DNA from: Tipula vernalis
Taxonomy: Eukaryota; Arthropoda; Insecta; Diptera; Tipulidae
Assembly (NCBI GenBank): GCA_958295665.1
Contig: OY282560.1
Coordinates: 39,598,590 to 39,662,589, forward strand
Length of the DNA: 64,000 bases
Direction of reading: 5' to 3'
The notes under the pieces were generated by a model, which was given only the letters and a program-made list of their open reading frames with translations, had not been told where the DNA came from and did not search any database. This document shows, one piece after another, positions 15,419-26,128 of this stretch. Positions within the stretch are counted from its first letter, which is position 1, and every line of letters starts with the position of its first letter. Both the position numbers and the translations under genes were made by a program.

Positions 15419-16198
15419 TTACTTTGGATCGAGCTTTAACATTTAGAATTCATTGTTAAAACTTGGACAAAATATTAAATCAAGAGTGAACATTATCCAA
15501 AAACTATCTGGAACTCGATGGGGGTGCGAATGCTAAAACGTTATGTATATCAGCAATTTTACTAATGTATTCAACGGCTGAATATTGTTCACCTGTCTGG
15601 GAACATAGTGCCCATACAAATCATGTAGATACAAAACTCAATAGTTGCATGCGAATTATTTCTGGTACAATTAAAACAACACCATTACCGTTGGCTGCCG
15701 ATAATGTCCAATATTGAACCACCTCACTTTAGAAGACAGTTAGCATTATACAAAGAACATTTAAAAATTACAAGATATTTAAACCTTAATATTCATTTCG
15801 ACATCGATGGAAGAATAGAAAACCGTTTGAATTCTATAAAACCTTTTTAAACAAAAATTGCTGAGTTGGGCGACTTAACCAACTATGACATCAATAACAA
15901 TTGGAAGGCACTTTTCAATGAATCAGAGTTTGTCAACAAGCATCTAATTGAAGATCCAACATTAGATGTCGCTGGATTTAGAAATTTAAGATATCGTTGG
16001 ACCTTAGTCAATAGGTTTAGAACAAATCACGGGGTGACAAATTCTGAATTAAATCGTTACAATCTTGAAATTTCAGCTGCCTGTGATTTTGAACATCCTA
16101 TACAAAATATTGTTCACATTTATCAAGAATGCATATTTAGAAAATTTAAATACGGATTGGAGGAAATTCATCAGATGACTGACGATGCGGTATTGTGA
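15419..16198 (+). pseudogene. Second copy of retroelement RT thumb and C-terminal tail
   Basis: Duplicate of the 3' part of the jockey/CR1-type element. The best open stretch (15866-16198) covers the C-terminal domain (GDLTNYDINNNWKALF to the HQMTDDAVL tail). The zinc-like CDCGHP of copy 1 reads CDFEHP here, so one cysteine is lost. It ends in TGA one codon short of the tryptophan present in copy 1. There is no catalytic domain, so this is a passenger of the duplication. Confidence 0.85.
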
Positions 16199-16240
16199 AT
16201 GGATAACTTGAACATTTTTATATTATCAAAATATTTGTAA

Positions 16241-16242
<2 letters not shown>

Positions 16243-16317
<75 letters not shown>
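16243..16317. repeat. (TA)n microsatellite, about 75 bp
   Basis: Counterpart of the 711-bp TA tract in the first duplicate. It follows the same linker (atatttgtaaaga) and precedes a short unique piece (agcttaataataatatc) before the shared flank resumes. Confidence 0.95.
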
Positions 16318-16319
<2 letters not shown>

Positions 16320-17343
16320 CTTAATAATAATATCTGGATTATCTCATATAATCGTTATATTCCATTTGCATCATGCATCATTGTGTCATAATTCTAATTT
16401 GATAAATTTTCGAAGGACTTTTGGCGCAGTATTTTAATATAGGGTTTTTTATTCTGTTACATTAGTTTTCATTTGAGTTACAATCAGAAATATCTCGAAT
16501 ATATATAAATGCCACAAAATGCCGCTAAAAGCTAAAAAATAAATAAATTGTCACTTAACCAAATTAGTAAATAATTAGTAAGACTGTGACATGTGTATGA
16601 TTTAAGATCTAAAATTCTTTACAGTAAGTAAAATTTTTTGTTTTAAATGATTACTGAATTACTGTTTTTGAAAATTTCCTTTAGCGTGTGACAGGCAAAC
16701 GGACGAGAACTTAAATAAATAGTTTATTTATTTATCAATTGTACGGTATTGCAATAACTTTAGGGAATCATATACCGATTTGCCAAATATCTAATAAAGC
16801 TTTTAATAAGGGTTACACTAAATGATTTACCAAAGCGGTTTCGCTTTGCACTTCCTGCTAAAACAAATATTCCGAAAGCATAGACACTGGCGACAAATTA
16901 TTTTTTAACCATTTCTTAGCCAATTTGGAGCTGGCCTTTACTACAATTATGTAGAATAGGCAGAACCGTAAGAACCTTATTTTTTGGCATATAGTTGAGG
17001 CTTATTTTTGGGATGCACGTTGCGTTTGTGTAACACTTTCGTGATTTCAACGATGAATTTTAGAAAATGTATCTATTTAGAACCGCTACTATTGACCCCT
17101 CCTTTCCGATTCACTTTCTGTAGGATCTTTATATTTGGCCTACTTAGTTTTTCAGTTATTTATCAAAAACATATATCATTAATATAGACAAAATATGTCT
17201 CCAAGACATTAAATAATTATGCATCTAGGTTAAATCCAGTAGAAAACACTTTTATAATGTTTATTTATTCAAATTAATTCGTCTTTCTTTAGGCGGTAAA
17301 ACTCTCATCTCCGCACATTCAAATTATTCCATTTGTAAACATC

Positions 17344-19319
17344 ACAATTTTAATGTCGTTATTCTATTGTTCATCATCACATCAGCTACACGACATTTAA
17401 TTGGATTACAAAAAACAGCAACATTTATCTAACCCCCGAGGTGGTAATTGTTATGCATTAATTAGGTAAATTTAAAATTTTAACGAACCATAAATAAGGT
17501 AAAAACATAACACAAAATTGTGTGCCTAAAATATTATGGAAAATATTTTTGTACTCAACCATAAAAGTCTTGTGTGCTAAAAACAAACATTTTTTTCCCC
17601 GATTCAGCAAAGTCGCACACCTTTATAAAAATCATTTTTTTTTTTTAATATAAAAATCAGATACGAGATGCCACTAGTATATCGAAAACAGGACGTAACC
17701 ATATCCTTGCAATAAAATTTATTATTTTGCTGTTATTGTTTGTACGCGACTACATTAACTCAATTTGTTGGAATTTATTATTTTCCGGTTTTCCTTTTGT
17801 TAGTATATAATGAACAACTGGCTCGCAATATTATTAAAGGATCAATATTTTTTGTTTTGTTTCATATAATTTAATTTAATCCACAGCAATATTTTATAAC
17901 AAAAACATCTAGTATACATGATGTACTAATCAATTTCAAGGGTGATGCTAATTCCATAGACATTACGTCTGTTACTGTTGCGCTTAATAATGCCAAAATA
18001 AAATAAATATACGACGTTCTCGTTGCGGCTGTAAATCCTATGTTTGTATAGCCTAATTGGTATTCTGAACGAAATATTAAACAAACAGACGAAAAAAAAT
18101 CGGTTAGAGGAGAAATTTGTACCAGAACACATATGTATGTATACATATCTGTGGAATTATGCTTTATGCTTATGTATATTGTGACTATTATATGAAACTA
18201 CGACAAAACAGCTTTTCTTAGTATTTGTTTGTGATTCTTTAGAGTTTTCCTCTTTATGTACTCTGTTAATTTTTTTGCTGAAAGATACAAAAAATTTAGA
18301 GTTTTCAGCTGAATAAACGAAAGAAAGCGTACAATAAAAACAATTTCCAAACGTGTTTGTATAGGCTTAGTCTAGAAATGCGCTGCTTACACAAGGGGTT
18401 GCGACCTAAAAATCTAGTCCAAACTGACTGGTAGGGCTCGAACAATAAATCATAATTTCTCCACCATAATTTTATGAATCATGGAAATGTGGTGTTGAAA
18501 ACTTCTTAACTCCAACTAATTATGCTGCAAATACTTTCAGTTAATAAATTATTAAACTTCAAAAAAAAAACATTTAAAGGGCTTTTAAAATTCTTTCGAC
18601 CTCATGTAAAAAACGCTTATCTAAACAAAGTTTTTTTCTCGCCCAACATTAAAAATTTAATTAATTGGGTCATGGTTTTTTCGATTTCTATTAACGGCAG
18701 CAATTGAGCCAAAACTTTTTTTTCATTTAATTGTCGTTCTGGTTGAAATAGCCCTTATTTTCTCTAGTCTGGAAAACACTGCCCTACTTTATTAGAATAT
18801 TTTTGTTTATCATCATTTTACATCTTGCCTTTATTACACTGACTATGAAATTTTGAATATAATATTTCAAATTTTACGTCTTTATTAGTGGTGGTCTTAT
18901 GTCCAAATCCATTTAAAGATAAATTGCCAACCAGGTGTAGCTATATGCTTGTTGTATGTGCATGTACAGAATAGAACGTTTCGATTATCGTTTTTGTAGA
19001 ACTAACCTTTGCCATATTATTTCAAAATTTATTTTTATTCTAAGAACTTGCTGATATAATCTTTATGGTTTATGGTACGATGATGATTTGAAACAATCAA
19101 CAATTTATTTTTTATTTTTTCTATTTTTGGGTGATAAACGAATGGAAGTCGTTCGATATTATTTATAGGTTTTTTTTATTTATAATGGAAGCAACGTTTA
19201 GTCTCTTTTTTGGTAAAGAGAAAACTACAATAACATAAAAATCAAATTTTTATATGAACTAAAATGATTTGTTGGTGTTATTAAATTGATTAAAAATTCA
19301 AAAATTTGTGATCTTCGAG
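17344..19319. other. AT-rich DNA, nothing recognised
   Basis: No convincing coding region, repeat array or RNA gene. A 91-codon minus frame at 17871-18146 has mixed hydrophobic composition and matches nothing I know. Confidence 0.5.
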
Positions 19320-19944
19320 TTAGAACTTCTTTTTTAACATATTTGCTCAAATTTTAGCATATTTATAATATTTTTAGTTGAAGAAGCTTCATAAGCTTTA
19401 AAAGTTTAAGGCAAGCTGTAAATAAACAATTATTAAATGACGTTAAGTAACACTTTAAATAATACGGTTTCGTATTTTAGAATTTGTACAATGTAAATAA
19501 TTTAATTCAATAATTAGAATATGTTGTTGTTGTCAAAATGCTAAATGAGCCATTACTATTTTCAAATTGAATTATATTTCAAATATTTTTATACTTAAAA
19601 AAACCTTATTTATTCAAAAGTTAGTCCTTTTCTAATATCAACATAGTTTACGGAGCTTTATGAGCTTTACAATTATAGGAGGCTCTAAACATACAACGGT
19701 TTGATAGCCTTAAGTAATACTTTAACTAATTCGGTTACACAATCTTACAATTTATTGCACTACTGTATACTTCACTTTATTAATTTTTTTTTGAATGTTA
19801 ATTAATTCAAGTAATTTCTAATATGCTACCGGTGAATATACCTTTTTAAATGTGTTTTTATTAACACGAGAAGTATATTAGTATTTACGAACAATCATTA
19901 AACGAAATTGACTAATAGGCAGAATTCTATTTATTTAATTTTTT
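19320..19944. repeat. Degenerate ~285-bp satellite monomers (left part)
   Basis: Recurring landmarks: a 'gctttatgagctttaaaag' block, an 'acactttaaataat' block and the marker 'aatatgttgttgttgtcaaa', in that order. The same series recurs at 25569-26128, 35356-36520 and 41005-41400, always on the same strand. Neighbouring markers are 256-296 bp apart. Copies differ by roughly a fifth to a third, apart from the recent duplicate pair described separately. Confidence 0.8.
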
Positions 19945-20337
19945 AATTTATATGATTTTAATACTTTCCGAAGATAGTAAGAGAATTCAATCCAGTTTCG
20001 AACTGATGAGATTATGATTATGAGAAAATCAATCTTCTCATCAGGCCGCGGCGACTGGAGTGTTTATACCACAATTTACATTCCATATATACAGAATGTA
20101 CTGTGCGTTATGGTACTAGCGGATCATTCTACGATTCATTTATTTGTATTAGTATAATTCGCTAGTACCATAACGCACAGTACATTCTGTATATATAGAA
20201 TGTAAATTGTGGTATAATCAGTCCAGTCGCCGCGGCCTGATGAGAAGATTGATTTTTTTCTTAATCATAAGCTCATCAGTTTGAAACTGGATTGAATTCT
20301 CTTAAAATCTTCGGAGCATACTAAAATCATATAAATT
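19945..20337. repeat. Long inverted repeat (two ~176-bp arms, 40-bp loop)
   Basis: Left arm 19945-20120, loop 20121-20160, right arm 20161-20337. The arms are about 93% complementary and include a GC-rich block ('aggccgcggcgactgga') unlike the surrounding AT-rich DNA. The outer ends read aatttatatgatttta and its inverse. No coding sequence. It may be a foldback MITE or hairpin-forming element. A transcript would fold into a long dsRNA-like hairpin; whether it is transcribed cannot be told from sequence. Confidence 0.92.
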
Positions 20338-20634
20338 GTATACTTCAAATTTTTAGTTAAACCGTTAATTTTTGGAAATGGCTCACATTATTGGTAATCA
20401 TGAAGTTGTTGTCAACAAAAAGAGTGATACTGACGATATTAACCCAATAAACTCCCAAAATATAAATCGTTTGTAGATTCTAGAAATTCCAAATTCAAAA
20501 AGTTTGTTTACTAAAAATATTTTAATTGTAATCGTCCAATTTGAATCAATTTGTCGTTTGCTGAAAAAATGTTATTATCTGTTTACAAGTTCGGGTATGA
20601 CAAGAAATAGTCTTCAAATTTATATATTTGTATA

Positions 20635-20812
20635 TTTAACGGTAAGTCGAAGTATGGCATGGTAATTTCTATATATTTTTAAAATTTTGTATGTATGTAT
20701 TGTTAAAACCGTGAAGACCTGGAAACCGTGAAGATAATAAATTTATCGAAACGTCGACATAAATATTAAGAATTAGTTTTATTGGCTGCCAAACCCGAAG
20801 ACTATGGGAAAT
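20635..20812 (+). repeat. Left terminal repeat of Penelope-like element
   Basis: About 175 bp repeated in direct orientation at 25396-25568; shared text runs from atttaacg through 'aagtcgaagtatggcatgg' and 'cgaaacgtcgacataaatat' to ccgaagacta. Penelope-like elements carry such pseudo-LTRs, and the 'tcgaaacgtcgac' core resembles their hammerhead-type 3' signature. In this copy part of the upstream half is duplicated (accgtgaag twice, 20708-20732) and the expected C of the CUGA core reads G. Confidence 0.7.
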
Positions 20813-20899
20813 ATTAAGATCCAGCCGTTAGGAAAATATATATGAAAATTTATAATTGGGTGAAAAAGAAAAAATAGACAATATGTAGGAAGTTCGATG

Positions 20900-22072
20900 C
20901 CATACGCAATCATTAAAATCGCACTTTTGATATTGCACACCATAATGCGTGCCGAAACATAAGTATTGTTGATGTTTCAAACAAAGTTTTGGATATTGTG
21001 AGCTTGGGACCAAAATTTAATTTGCCATTTTTTAATAAGGAAGATATTCGGGCGTTTAAAATTTTGGCTCAAACAGAATCAATAATTCAAGAAATTAATG
21101 GTAAACATCAACAAAACGTCGCAATTGAAACCTTGCGACGTTTTGTTGATGTTTTGTTTGCAATGTTCTTCAAAATTTCTTGTCGCGGAATTGTATCCTA
21201 ACAATGAAAGAAAAACATTTAAAATATTTGACAATTGAAACATAAAATTTTGGAGATACAATCAAAATATTATTATTTTAAGTGCGGATAAAGGAATTAT
21301 GTCGGTGATAATGTTAAGATCAGAGTATGAGGACAAAATTAAAAATTTGGTGAGCGATCAAAATACATACAAAACATTAAACATGGACCCCACACTTGCA
21401 CTACAAAATTTGAACAACAACAAAATTAAAAATTTATTTTAGGCAATCATATTGACTGTGAAACTAAGACCAAGCTTACGACCTACTCTTCATTTGTACC
21501 TAAATTATACGGACTTTTCAAAATCCATAAACCGGATCATCCACTTAGGCCTATTGTATGTTTCATAAATAGCCCTACATATAAAACATCAAAATATTTA
21601 GCTGAAACGTTGAAAAGTTCAATTGGTAATCGCAGGTACAATTGTAAAAATTGGTAGGAATTAGTAGATTTCGTAAAACAACCAAATATTCCAAATCACT
21701 ATGTATTAATAAGCTTGGACGTAGTTTCCTTGTTCACCAATATTAAGATTGATTTGGCTGTAGAAACAATTTCAGATAGGTGGTCAATGATAGAACCACA
21801 TAGCAGAATACCCAAAATAAAATGTCTAGGTATTCTAAAATTTTGTTTAAAATCAGGATATTTCAGCCTGTTTAACAGCTACTTTAGACAAATAAATGGC
21901 GTTGCAATGGGTTCTCTATCTCCAGTAGTGGCTGATGTCGTAATGCAAGTACTACTTGACACTGTCTTGAGCTCAATTGATTTTAATATTTTTGTTGACG
22001 AGAAGGGAAACACAACACAACAATATATTGGAATTAAGACTATTTGTACGGATGTAGTAATTTAGCTAGTTT
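20900..22072 (+). pseudogene. Penelope-like element reverse transcriptase, decayed
   Basis: Fragmented Penelope-type RT. Landmarks in order: LGPKFNLPF near 21003 (typical N-terminal block), SADKGIMSVIM near 21285, FVPKLYGLFKIHKPDHPLRP near 21495-21553, LDVVSLFTNI at 21714-21743 (palm motif with the first catalytic Asp), and YFRQINGVAMGSLSPVVADV at 21882-21941. The YVDD block and the C-terminal GIY-YIG nuclease normally found in this class are not visible; the frame ends at a stop near 22065. Several stops and frameshifts lie upstream. The sequence then meets a Pao LTR retrotransposon. The matching terminal repeats on both sides support one original element at 20635-25568 interrupted by Pao. 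Confidence 0.85.
21104..21153. repeat. Perfect 21-bp inverted repeat with 8-nt loop
   Basis: Arms at 21104-21124 and 21133-21153 are exact reverse complements, separated by ttgaaacc. It lies inside the Penelope-like coding remnant, where neutral decay should have spoiled an old perfect palindrome. Confidence 0.95.
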
Positions 22073-22385
22073 ATGTTAGATGTCGCCAATCGCATTATTT
22101 TAATGATAATAGCAAGCCACCAAATTTGCCAGTAAAAGAAAAAAAAAATAGTTTTTGAGGTCTAAGCGAGTTATCGAACAAAAATACGGATATAGACATT
22201 AATAAAGGGAAAAATAAAATAAATTATAACGTATTACGATAAAGAGTTTTATTTTAACCCAAAATAGAATAATAGAGGGGTACAATAAGGCACTGGAGAT
22301 AACATCAAGTGTCAAAATACGGGATCATAAAAAAGCGTATTTTGGTAATAAGTGCCCCAAGCAGGAAGGTATCCGTACAAAAACA
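22073..22385 (+). repeat. Possible 5' LTR of Pao element
   Basis: A primer-binding-site-like sequence starts at 22387, so an LTR should end just before it. The text there ends ...aaaaaca (CA end), and a TGTTAG lies at 22073, directly after the last recognisable Penelope-like sequence, giving a TGTT...AACA unit of about 313 bp. There is no second LTR in the window to confirm it, so the left boundary is a guess. Confidence 0.35.
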
Positions 22386-22386
22386 T

Positions 22387-22404
22387 TGGCGCCGAAACAG
22401 GGAC
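22387..22404 (+). promoter_or_regulatory. tRNA primer-binding site of Pao element
   Basis: tggcgccgaaacagggac begins with the TGG expected for pairing to a tRNA CCA end and resembles the lysine-tRNA type of retroelement primer site. It lies about 125 bp upstream of the likely gag start, the usual position. Confidence 0.65.
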
Positions 22405-22528
22405 ATACATATACTGGTTATTCTGGGGAGAATTTGGATTATCAACAGCATCGTGCAGAATAACCACAATAGTCCACATCTATAAATTAAACGAGATACG
22501 AGATCAGAGAATCGTAGAGCTGCTGAAA

Positions 22529-25035
22529 ATGGACAGCTTAAAAAGGCAAAGATCTACTGCGAAGGGATCAATGACCAACTTACTCAAGAATGTAAGAAGC
22601 AACATGGAGAGCACTAGCTTGGATGAGATGTATGTGAAACAAGAACGAGCACAGAAGCTTTTAAGTGAATTCCAAAATATTGAAAGGGAGATGTTCGATT
22701 TAGACCACGGAGTGGAATCGGACTTATCGAGTTTCAAGGACAACTATGACGCAGTTTTAGCAGCTCTAAACTCTGAAATTCGCAACCGCAGCATTGCTAC
22801 ACAAAACCTGGAGAATAATAAGAATACCACACATCAACAAAACGTTGGTGTCCATCTGCCGAAGATTACCATTCCTAGATTTAATGGCGACTATAAGGAA
22901 TGGCAATCATTCTTTGATATTTATAGTTCTACGATTCACGAGCGAGATAATTCGACGGCTGTACAGAAGTTTCAGTACCTCAAAGGTGCATTGGGGGGGA
23001 GAAGCAGCATCGCTCATTCGACATTTTGCAATCACGGATGCTAACTATAATGAAGCATTCTAAAGGTTAATACAGCGATATGACCGAAAGCGTTACACAG
23101 TCAACGCTTTCATTAAAAACTATATGGACCAACCCAGCAAAACCCAACCAAATGCCGATAACATCAGGAAATTAACTGATGCTCTAGATGAATCGATTAG
23201 AGGGCTTAAAGCGCTAGGTCAAAACGCCGAAAAACGAGTTCATTGGCTGATTTATATAGCTTTAAATAAATTAGACAACGAATCCAAATCTCTCTGGGCC
23301 CAGGAGACAGCGGAGAAAGACTTTTGTACAATCGATGAAATGTTTACATTCCTGGGAAAACGCATTGACATGGTTGAATCCATAAAGGGCTATACGAAGA
23401 AGAGCACGCCGAGTCGACCAGTTGAACGAGCATATCCAGTTGAAACATCGTTGGAATACCAATGACCAATATGTAAGAAAGATGGTCACAGAGTATACGA
23501 ATGCGAGAGCTACAAGGGCATGTCACCGACTGACAAGTCAGATGCAATACGAAAAAACAGCAGGTGTTTCAATTGTCTAAATGGAGGGCACAGAGTGCAA
23601 GAGTGCAGATCCAAAGATAGATGCCGATACTGCCACAGAAGACATCATACATCATTGCATGGATCATCAGATGAATCAAGGAGTTTTAACGTTTTTGAAC
23701 AAGCAAATTCAAGGGTTCATAAAGTTGATATAGCAACCAATAAGGAAGTGACAGAAAAGAGAGACACCGAAATTGCAACGTATACCGTGAGCCCAGCAAC
23801 ATCACAAGGAATACTTCCGACTGCATTGATCAAAATCAAAGACGGCAACGGCTGTTGGCAAACATACCGGGCACTTTTGGATTCGGCATCACAGGCATCC
23901 TTTATATCCGAGGTCTGCATACGAGATTTAAATCTCAAACGAAGAAGTGCACGGGTTCTAATTAAGGGACTTGGTGAAGCTGGCATGGGTGAAACCAGAG
24001 GGTCCGTAGAGCTGACGATTGCGTCTGTGGATCATAAACCTGCATTAAAAACACAAGCATTCATTATTCCAAAGGTGTCTTGTGTATCGAATGAATCCAA
24101 TTTATCAGTAGCGGACTTTCAAATATTGAATCAGTTGCAGCTCGCTGATCCAACTTTAAACAAACGAGGCCAAATCGACGTGCTTTTAGGAGTGGACATA
24201 TTTTTTGAAGCATTGGAATCAGAGAGTATTAAGTTCGCAAATGGATTGACTGTGGTTCGAACAATTTTTGGATGGATAGTGGCCGGGAGAATTGCCGACA
24301 AGGAGCAAGGTACGGATGTTACTAAACATTTCAATGTGCTTCTAGATATCGACAGATCTCTACGCAAATTCTGGGAAGTAGAAGAGCTTCCAAAACATAT
24401 AAGAGAAACAGTCGAAGAACAGCAGTGCGAAGAATTATTTCGAACAACTACAAAAATCGGTAGAGATAAGAAATTTATAGTAAAGCTACCATTCAAGCAA
24501 TCCGGCAATGTGATCGGAACGTCATACAACGCTGCTCTAAACCGTTTAAAGTCAATGGAGAGGAGATTCGAACGTGACCAGGAGTTCGGAAAACTGTATA
24601 GAGCATTCATGGCGGAGTGAGAGACGCTTGGACACATGGAACAAGTGCAAGGCCATAATAAATTATCTATATACTACTTGCCGCATCATGGAGTTTTAAA
24701 GGCCAGTAGTACGACAACAAAATTGCGAGTAGTCTTTGACGCATCCACAAAATCGTCTACAGGGCTTTCGCTAAATGACGATTTAATGGTAGGTCCCAAG
24801 GTACAGCCATCGCTCCTCAATATACTGCTAAGGTTTCGACACCACAAGTTCGTCTTTTGTGGAGATATTGAAAAAATATATAGGCAGGTGTGGGTAGACA
24901 GCAATGATCGAGAACACCAAAATATCTTATGGCGCCCGAGTCCACATCAGTAGCCAATCACATATCAATTGAAGACGCTTACGTATGGCACTGCCTCAGC
25001 AGCATTTCTGGCTACCCGCTGTTTGAAAGATGTTC
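22529..25035 (+). pseudogene. BEL/Pao gag-pol, truncated and interrupted
   Basis: Single gag-pol reading frame with lesions. Likely gag start is MDSLKRQRSTAKG at 22529; gag core (LPKITIPRFNGDYKEWQSF) near 22857; zinc knuckle (CFNCLNGGHRVQEC) at about 23568-23610 followed by a second Cys/His cluster; retroviral-type aspartic protease (LLDSASQASF near 23875); start of RT (SIYYLPHHGV near 24665, VVFDASTKSS near 24730, FCGDIEKIYRQVW near 24858). It fades at LTYGTASAAFLATRCLKDV (about 24975-25035). Lesions: one extra G in a run near 22995 (+1 shift), in-frame stops at 23061-23063, 23463-23465 (where a knuckle cysteine would be) and 24618-24620, and a shift near 24950. The rest of RT, RNase H, integrase and the 3' LTR are missing. 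It is inserted in the Penelope-like element. Confidence 0.93.
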
Positions 25036-25395
25036 GTATCCGAGTGCAATCCCGTCAGCCAAAGTCAGCACGATCTATAATTGATTGACATCGGTACCAC
25101 GAAACAATTATTCGAAATCGAATTTGACAATATAAATTGGACGTCAAACCCTTTCCTATCAGAAAAGACGCAACACAATGCCGGATCGAATCTGTTCAGA
25201 AACTCCACATGTGTAACACTTGTGAGAATTTTGCAGGGATAATTCAATGATGGGGCGGTGTATTTGCTATTTGAAACTAGTTACATGTAGGTTTTCAACA
25301 GGGATCGATAAGTCGATATGTTAAGACTACGAAACGATAGTAAACTAAAAACCGCCAAAATTGTAACATGTGGGGTTTCTGAGATGACTGATTCA
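25036..25395. other. Unassigned piece between Pao fragment and terminal repeat
   Basis: No coding motif recognised. It may be the lost 3' part of the Penelope-like element or Pao 3' sequence that is too decayed to read. Confidence 0.4.
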
Positions 25396-25568
25396 TTTAA
25401 CGTTAAGTCGAAGTATGGCATGGTAATTTCTATATATTTTAATAAACTGTGTATGTATGTATTGTTAAAACCGTGTAGACCTGAAGAAGATAATAAATTT
25501 ATCGAAACGTCGACATAAATATTAAGAATTAGTTTTATTGGCTACCAAACCCGAAGACTAGAGGAAAT
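25396..25568 (+). repeat. Right terminal repeat of Penelope-like element
   Basis: Direct repeat of 20635-20812. It ends at ccgaagactagaggaaat and the ~285-bp satellite resumes immediately after (aaaccggaataatatg), which marks the right end of the insertion. Confidence 0.72.
25481..25511 (+). ncRNA. Hammerhead-ribozyme-like motif
   Basis: Reads ctgaaga (CUGANGA core, 25481-25487), one extra a, stem II gataa/ttatc with loop taaat (25489-25503), gaaac (25504-25508), gtc (25509-25511). This fits the minimal hammerhead of Penelope-like elements, in which stem III is two base pairs (AC with GU) and cleavage would follow GUC. Stem I pairing is weak (only scattered matches between gtagac and gacata), so activity is doubtful. 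Compared with a canonical core there is one extra A before stem II. Confidence 0.4.
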
Positions 25569-25788
25569 AAACCGGAATAATATGTTGTTGTTGTCAAAAT
25601 CCTAAAGGAGACATTTTTGTTTCAAATTAGGTATTATTGCAAATACTTGTAACTTTCGAGATTAAATTTCATCTGTATGTCTTATTTGGTTAATATCTGG
25701 CCTAATTATTATATTTAAATAGTTTAGGGAGCTTTATAAGCTTCAAAAGTTTAGGGCAAGTTTCAAGTAAACAACGATTAAATTATTT
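25569..25788. repeat. Degenerate ~285-bp satellite (middle part)
   Basis: Contains the marker aatatgttgttgttgtcaaa near 25579 and the 'gctttataagcttcaaaag' block near 25731, in the same order as at 19320-19944. It continues directly into the direct repeat at 25789. Confidence 0.8.
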
Positions 25789-26128
25789 TACACCATACTT
25801 TAAATAATACAGTTTCCAATGCTAACGTTTGTATTAATTTAATTGTTCACCTCAAATTTTTAATTAACCCGGCATATTATGTTGTTGTTGTCAAAATGCG
25901 AAATGAGACATATTGTTATTGTCAAATTAATTAACATTCAAAATTCTTGTCACTTTCGGGCTTAAACTATTTAGTCGAAGTTAAGCCTTTTTCTAATATT
26001 TACATAGCTTACAGAGCTTTATGAGTTTTAAAATGATAGGATAGGCTATCTAGTGACATTTTAAATATTTCGATTTCATATTCCAGCATTTGTTCTAAAT
26101 AAATAGTTTACTTTAATTTTATTAATTA
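25789..26128. repeat. Long direct repeat flanking the head-to-head pair (left copy)
   Basis: 340 bp, almost identical to 35356-35693: I count two substitutions and one 2-bp indel. It starts tacaccatactttaaataat and ends attaatta. The right edge meets the poly(T) (minus-strand poly(A)) of element A at 26129. The sequence belongs to the ~285-bp satellite but is far more similar to its partner than other monomers are, which points to a duplication made at insertion. Confidence 0.95.

Larger units (their letters stand above)
15419..17343. repeat. Tandem segmental duplication, copy 2
   Basis: Second copy of the segment at 12847-15418. It is shorter because its TA tract is only about 75 bp. A nonsense codon near 13377 in copy 1 (ctaatttaag) is a sense codon here (ctaattgaag), so copy 2 is less decayed at that point. 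Confidence 0.93.

Noticed and set aside
17871..18146. 91-codon minus frame with hydrophobic stretches, considered as a membrane-protein exon
   Set aside because: No family motif recognised and no supporting splice structure or neighbour exon seen.
20700..20760. Functional hammerhead in the left Penelope-like terminal repeat
   Set aside because: The conserved C of the CUGA core reads G and nearby sequence is rearranged, so only the right copy was annotated.
21104..21153. Transcription terminator hairpin
   Set aside because: Intrinsic terminators of this type are bacterial; the context is a eukaryotic retroelement remnant.
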